A DNA stretch of 17,039 nucleotides from CAYOVG01 sp964407285 (lineage in GTDB: Bacteria; Desulfobacterota; Syntrophobacteria; Syntrophobacterales; Syntrophobacteraceae): contig CAYOVG010000132.1 in NCBI GenBank assembly GCA_964407285.1, positions 1 to 17,039 on the forward strand, written 5' to 3'. Positions within the stretch are counted from its first letter, which is position 1. The number at the start of each line of letters is the position of its first letter. This document shows positions 13,363-17,039 of the stretch, one piece after another. The notes beneath the pieces were generated by a model. It was not told where the DNA came from and did no database searches. It saw nothing but the letters and a program-made list of their open reading frames with translations. The position numbers and the translations under genes were made by a program.

Positions 13363-15180
13363 TCAATGCTCCGCGTACGGGATCAGCAGGTTTTCGAGCA
13401 GTTCTTCTTTGTCCAGGAATGGGAACATGTCCTCGAGCGGAGCGGATACGATCCTTCCGTCCGGCAACTGCTTCGAACTGATCCTGGGTTCGAATGCCTG
13501 CTCGGGGTCCAGGATCACTTCAGCCAGCGCCGGTCCCGGCGTATCGAGGACCTGAGCGATCTCGCGGGAAAACTCCCTCTCGTGAACGCGGATGGACGGG
13601 ATGCCGTATGCGGATGCAACCTTCACGATATCAGGGAACGATACCCCCGATTCGGGTCCCGCGCCGGTAAGCTTTCCGAAGAAGTTTTTCTGTGTCAGCC
13701 TGATGGAGAGATATCCGTTGTTGTTGAGAACGAAGATCTTGACCGGGAGGCGGTGGTGCACGATGGTCTGCAACTCCTGGATATTTAGCTGTATGCTTCC
13801 GTCGCCGGCCAGGCAGATCACGCGTCTCCCGTCTCCCGCGACAGCCGCGCCCAATGCGGCGGGCAAATCGTATCCCATGGAGGCTGCGCCGGAATTGCTG
13901 AAAAGCCTTTGTCCCCTTTTGATGAATCCGGCCTGGAAGGGCGCGATGCAGGCCGTTGCGTTTCCGCATGCCACAATGTCGTCATCCGCCAGGCATTGGA
14001 ATAGGACCTCGATGAAATGGTAGGGGTTGATCGCCGACCGGTAGCTGCGCTGGGAAGGCAAAACGGCTGGATAGCGATGAACGCGGTCCCGGCACCATGC
14101 CAGCCACTCTGCGTGTGCGGCGCAATCATAATTCGTTTTGTCCAGTTGCCGTTCGAACTCCTTCAGGAACAGGAGCAGATCGCACTGTATCGGCAGATCG
14201 GGTTTCACGGTGGGTTTGGCCAGTTCGGAAGGATCCACGTCTACCTGGATCTTGAAGGCATGACGTGCGAACGCCTCCCGATTGTAACCGGTCTGGCGAA
14301 TGTTCAAACGGCTTCCGAGGACGAGCAGGAGGTCGGAATTCTGAACGGTGAAGTTCCCGGCCCTGGTGCCGATCGTCCCGGGACGGCCACAGAAGAGAGG
14401 GTCATCCGAAGCAATAACATCATGAGTCCATGCCGTGGTAACCGGGATGCGAAGCTTATTGACGACCTTCTCGAAAACTTCCAGGGCCCTGGCGATTCGA
14501 ACTCCGCTACCGGCCATTATCACGGGGCGCTTCGCCGCTTTCATGCGGTCGATCACTTCGGTGCACCGGGCAATTATTTCTTCTCTATCCGGGTTGTCCG
14601 AAGCGAGTTCATCCTTGCCGGGGTCGTAGCCTTCTAACGTGGTCTCGTCTATCATGCTGGATTGCACGTCCACCGGAATGTCCAACCAGCATGGACCCGG
14701 CCGTCCGGAACCGGCCAGGTGGAGCGCCTTTTCCAGGTGATATCGAATCGACCGCGGATCATCGATCAGGACCGCGTATTTGGTGATGCCTTTGACCATC
14801 GAGATGATGTCGGCTTCTTGATCGCCGAGTTGCCGTAGTGTGAGATGCTCGTAGGAGGCCATGCACGTCTCGCGCTTGACCTGGCCCGAGATGATCAGCA
14901 TGGGTATGGAGTCCGTCCATGCTCCGTACACCCCATTGAGCGCATTGATCCCGCCCGGTCCCGTGGTGACGTTTATCACACCGGTATCGCCGGTTATCCG
15001 GGCATAACCTTCCGCTGCGATGGCGCATGCCTGTTCATGATGATTGCAGATACAGCTTATGCGTTTCTCACTGCCGAATGCGTCGTTCAGATGCATGGCG
15101 CCGCCGCCGGTCAGCATGAATACGTGCTTCAGACCCCGGTCGGCAAGGAAACGTGCTATGAAGTCGGCGAGTCTAATCAT
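13363..15180 (-). CDS. ThDP-dependent enzyme, acetolactate synthase (IlvB)-like
   Basis: 605 residues in the three-domain layout of the family. The N-terminal Pyr domain has the catalytic Glu in CNHHEQACAIAAEGYAR (E49) and TTGPGGINALNGV. The central domain holds VIMAGSGVRIARA and VLGSRLNIRQTGY. The C-terminal PP domain has the ThDP/metal signature starting AGDGSIQLNIQEL (458-470) and ending VLNNNGY (484-490). The substrate-channel residues differ from housekeeping IlvB, and no small regulatory subunit gene adjoins it. Between sugar-modifying genes it more likely acts on a sugar-linked substrate, in the manner of YerE, a ThDP/FAD enzyme that adds a two-carbon unit from pyruvate to a keto-sugar nucleotide during yersiniose synthesis. 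That role is an inference; simple acetolactate or related 2-keto acid chemistry is the alternative. The ribosome site before ATG 15180 is weak. Confidence 0.9.
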   Translation of the reverse strand: MIRLADFIARFLADRGLKHVFMLTGGGAMHLNDAFGSEKRISCICNHHEQACAIAAEGYARITGDTGVINVTTGPGGINALNGVYGAWTDSIPMLIISGQVKRETCMASYEHLTLRQLGDQEADIISMVKGITKYAVLIDDPRSIRYHLEKALHLAGSGRPGPCWLDIPVDVQSSMIDETTLEGYDPGKDELASDNPDREEIIARCTEVIDRMKAAKRPVIMAGSGVRIARALEVFEKVVNKLRIPVTTAWTHDVIASDDPLFCGRPGTIGTRAGNFTVQNSDLLLVLGSRLNIRQTGYNREAFARHAFKIQVDVDPSELAKPTVKPDLPIQCDLLLFLKEFERQLDKTNYDCAAHAEWLAWCRDRVHRYPAVLPSQRSYRSAINPYHFIEVLFQCLADDDIVACGNATACIAPFQAGFIKRGQRLFSNSGAASMGYDLPAALGAAVAGDGRRVICLAGDGSIQLNIQELQTIVHHRLPVKIFVLNNNGYLSIRLTQKNFFGKLTGAGPESGVSFPDIVKVASAYGIPSIRVHEREFSREIAQVLDTPGPALAEVILDPEQAFEPRISSKQLPDGRIVSAPLEDMFPFLDKEELLENLLIPYAEH

Positions 15181-15213
15181 GATAATGCACTTCTTTCTAG
15201 GATTGGGCGGTTA

Positions 15214-15235
15214 CCCGTATCAGCGAGATACGCGG
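15214..15235 (-). promoter_or_regulatory. Intergenic hairpin between the FkbM and ThDP-enzyme genes
   Basis: CGTATC (15216-15221) and GATACG (15227-15232) form a perfect 6-bp stem with a 5-nt loop, extended by C-G pairs past a bulged base. It lies about 30 nt after the FkbM gene stop on the minus strand. No U-tract follows, so an mRNA-stabilising or attenuating structure is likelier than a full terminator. Confidence 0.3.
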
Positions 15236-15262
15236 GGGATTCGGGGACGTCTGCTTGAATGT

Positions 15263-16390
15263 CTAACGTGGCGCTGCATACATTACGAGGTCGAATCCGC
15301 TGTGGTAGTGCGAACGTAGGTAGAATGAGTAATGGCGATTCCACTGGTGGACGAGCAGGGGGATCTGCCATAAATGCTCGGGGCAATGGTACAGGGAAAT
15401 TGCGAGCCCCGGCCTGTCCCGGAGGATGAGTCGCCTTGCGCCGAGAAGGGCTCTGTATTCCGCGCCCTCCACATCCATTTTTATGAGTGTGGGCTTGAAT
15501 GACGGAATCGCCTGATCGAGCGCGACGCACTGGACAACATGGTTGCCGTTCGCCGATATGCGGCTGGCTTGACCGGCCCCGAGTGAAAAGGATAGCTGCC
15601 GGGTGGTTGAGTAGACGCCGCAGGGCCACAGGAACATATCGTCCGGAAGGGTAGCGCGATTCCTCTCGACGAACTGTGCAAGCTTGATGAAGTTGTCGAT
15701 GTCGGGTTCAAATGCCGCTATGGCTTCGACTTCGCTGTTTGCCGGAATTGAGGCGATCGTGTCCCCGTTGAAAGCCCCGCAATCAACGAATCTGATGGGA
15801 CCGCTCCAGGGAGGTATGTCTTTTGGAAAGTATTGTCCGTCAGGATCGGGACGCTTCAGAGCCATGTAGTCACCGGTGAATCGAAACTCCAGGGTGGATA
15901 GGAATATTTCTCTGCTGAGTTCATCCTCCCACAGTGAGAGACATTCAGAAATAATACTTTCGAGGGAATGGTAGTACGTACGAGACGTAAGCCAGAACCG
16001 GCTGCCCAATTCATTCGGGAAGTAGTTATAGAAATCGAAAAACGTGATGACTTGCGAGTAGCCATGTGAAGCCAGCGCATGCATAATCGGTGGTATTTCC
16101 ACATAGGCGTTGTAAATGGCTATTATGACCAGCATCGATGATCTTTCATCGATGGAGAGATCGTTCTCGTAGGGCTGGAGAATGGGAACACCGTGCCGGC
16201 AATCTCCGGGCACGGCCTTCATATCGAGAAAACACTTTACCGGAATTCCCCTGTCGGTAAGGATCTTGAACACATCCTTACCTGCATTGCCTGCTCCATA
16301 TATTGCGACGTTGGAAGTCCCACGGAAAACAGGGTTGGGGGGCAAGGGAGTTTCCAGGAACCGGAACAGCTCTTTTATGCTGGTTATCAT
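15263..16390 (-). CDS. FkbM-family methyltransferase with N-terminal nucleotide-binding-like domain
   Basis: 375 residues in two domains. Residues 26-118 look like a Rossmann-type domain of the sort found at the start of sugar-modifying proteins (PglD-like): VAIYGAGNAGKDVFKIL (28-44), VKCFLDMK, HGVPILQPYE and a strand at VIIAIYN. Residues 199-374 are an FkbM methyltransferase: the SAM-binding FVDCGAFNGDTI (201-212), AAFEPDIDN (225-233), LDQAIPSFKPTLIKMDVEGAE (291-311, with the family's KMDVEGAE) and the closing LAISLYHCPEHLWQIP. Family members usually O-methylate sugars or natural products, so methylation of a sugar in the surface polysaccharide is likely. AAGG lies about 7 nt before ATG 16390. 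The gene follows the epimerase by 23 bp, so the two probably share a transcript. Confidence 0.92.
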   Translation of the reverse strand: MITSIKELFRFLETPLPPNPVFRGTSNVAIYGAGNAGKDVFKILTDRGIPVKCFLDMKAVPGDCRHGVPILQPYENDLSIDERSSMLVIIAIYNAYVEIPPIMHALASHGYSQVITFFDFYNYFPNELGSRFWLTSRTYYHSLESIISECLSLWEDELSREIFLSTLEFRFTGDYMALKRPDPDGQYFPKDIPPWSGPIRFVDCGAFNGDTIASIPANSEVEAIAAFEPDIDNFIKLAQFVERNRATLPDDMFLWPCGVYSTTRQLSFSLGAGQASRISANGNHVVQCVALDQAIPSFKPTLIKMDVEGAEYRALLGARRLILRDRPGLAISLYHCPEHLWQIPLLVHQWNRHYSFYLRSHYHSGFDLVMYAAPR

Positions 16391-16413
16391 GCGTGGCCTT
16401 TACTATTCATGAG

Positions 16414-17039
16414 TTATTCCATGCATCGCCGTGGGCGCCAGGCGGCAGTCCTTTTGATCGCCTCCCGGAGACCGACGCCTTCCCGCAAACCGAGGCCTGC
16501 GCGCGCCCTCCCGGTGGCAGGCACGTAGCGTTCCGCGGGTTGACCGGGAGTGGGCTGTTTCGCAATTTGGACTTCCATCGCCGGACTGAATGCGGCTGCG
16601 GTTTCTCTTGCCAGCGCGGCGATGGTGACGGCGTTTTCGGACCCCACGTTGTAGGGGTGGCATGATTTCCCGCGGAAGAGGATCGTCCACAGCCAGACCG
16701 CCAGGTCCGCGGCGTACAGGTAGGACCTGTACGGCGTACCGTCTCCCATTACCCGGATCGGACCTCCTGAAAGCCCGTCACGGATGAAATTCCCCACGGC
16801 GAAATGGATATCCAGGGGCAGGTACGGGCCGACGAAGGCGAAGCACCTGGCGATCGAAGTCTTCAGGCCATGCTTGTCCGCATAGATTGAGCAAAGCATT
16901 TCGGCCATCCGCTTGCCTTCTCCATATGCCCACTTCGGGTCCGTGGTATCCGGGGAGCCGATGTAATCCTCCGGGATATGAGACACTGCCGGGGGCTGTT
17001 TTCCATACACGGCGCCCGAACTGGTCAGCAGGAAGCCCT
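16414..17039 (-). CDS. NAD-dependent epimerase/dehydratase, extended SDR family (5' truncated)
   Basis: The frame is open to the window edge and encodes the last 208 residues of an extended short-chain dehydrogenase/reductase; the NAD-binding GxxGxxG part lies outside. The visible part starts at FLLTSSGAVYGKQP, which holds the catalytic Ser region. It continues with WAYGEGKRMAEML, the YxxxK active-site pair, then ARCFAFVGPYLPL and MGDGTPYRSYLYAADLAVWLW, the sugar-nucleotide-binding region typical of NDP-sugar epimerases and 4,6-dehydratases. The closing segment (HPYNVGSENAVTIAALARE) is also standard. It acts on a nucleotide-activated sugar; whether it is an epimerase, dehydratase or decarboxylase cannot be told from this half. 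It is the first visible gene of the minus-strand cluster. Confidence 0.93.
   Translation of the reverse strand, partial: GFLLTSSGAVYGKQPPAVSHIPEDYIGSPDTTDPKWAYGEGKRMAEMLCSIYADKHGLKTSIARCFAFVGPYLPLDIHFAVGNFIRDGLSGGPIRVMGDGTPYRSYLYAADLAVWLWTILFRGKSCHPYNVGSENAVTIAALARETAAAFSPAMEVQIAKQPTPGQPAERYVPATGRARAGLGLREGVGLREAIKRTAAWRPRRCME

Overview
The window looks like the accessory part of a moderately GC-rich, Gram-negative-type bacterial chromosome. The clustered glycosyltransferases, a GtrA/GtrB pair, a NeuB-like synthase and an FkbM methyltransferase are typical of an O-antigen or other surface-polysaccharide locus. Base composition, gene types and the G-rich heptamer array fit a deltaproteobacterium (Desulfobacterota, Syntrophobacter-like), but that placement is an inference.

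Left end (1-1726, plus strand): the C-terminal end of a possible kinase-fold protein runs in from outside. It is followed by a noncoding stretch with a (GGGTTAC/GGGTTGT)n heptamer array and REP-like hairpins. A minus-strand reading frame resembling only the C-terminus of an ATPase comes next, then a complete UspA-type universal stress protein. A large inverted repeat (1630-1725) separates this gene from the convergent polysaccharide cluster.

Cluster (17039 to 1727, all minus strand, so it reads from right to left): an NAD-dependent epimerase/dehydratase cut by the window edge; an FkbM methyltransferase with an extra N-terminal nucleotide-binding-like domain; a ThDP-dependent acetolactate-synthase-like enzyme; a divergent NeuB-type synthase with a SAF domain; a GtrB-like polyprenyl-phosphate glycosyltransferase; a GtrA-like flippase; two tandem paralogous polytopic membrane proteins; a second DPM/GtrB-like GT2 with four C-terminal membrane segments; another GT-C-like polytopic protein; and a 1,011-residue protein joining a long coiled coil to GT2 and GT4 domains.

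My reading of the pathway: the right-hand genes (SDR, ThDP enzyme, NeuB, methyltransferase) make or modify an unusual activated sugar. The middle genes form a GtrB-GtrA-GtrC-like module with a duplicated GtrC position; such modules charge a lipid carrier, flip it and transfer the sugar outside the membrane. The left genes form a second lipid-linked donor/GT-C pair plus a cytoplasmic multidomain glycosyltransferase. The two paralogous membrane proteins sit in a markedly AT-rich island, which suggests the module was acquired separately. The most novel elements are this paralogous family with its shared motifs and C-terminal tail, the coiled-coil/GT2/GT4 fusion, and the NeuB-like enzyme lacking the usual GPDH-type segment.
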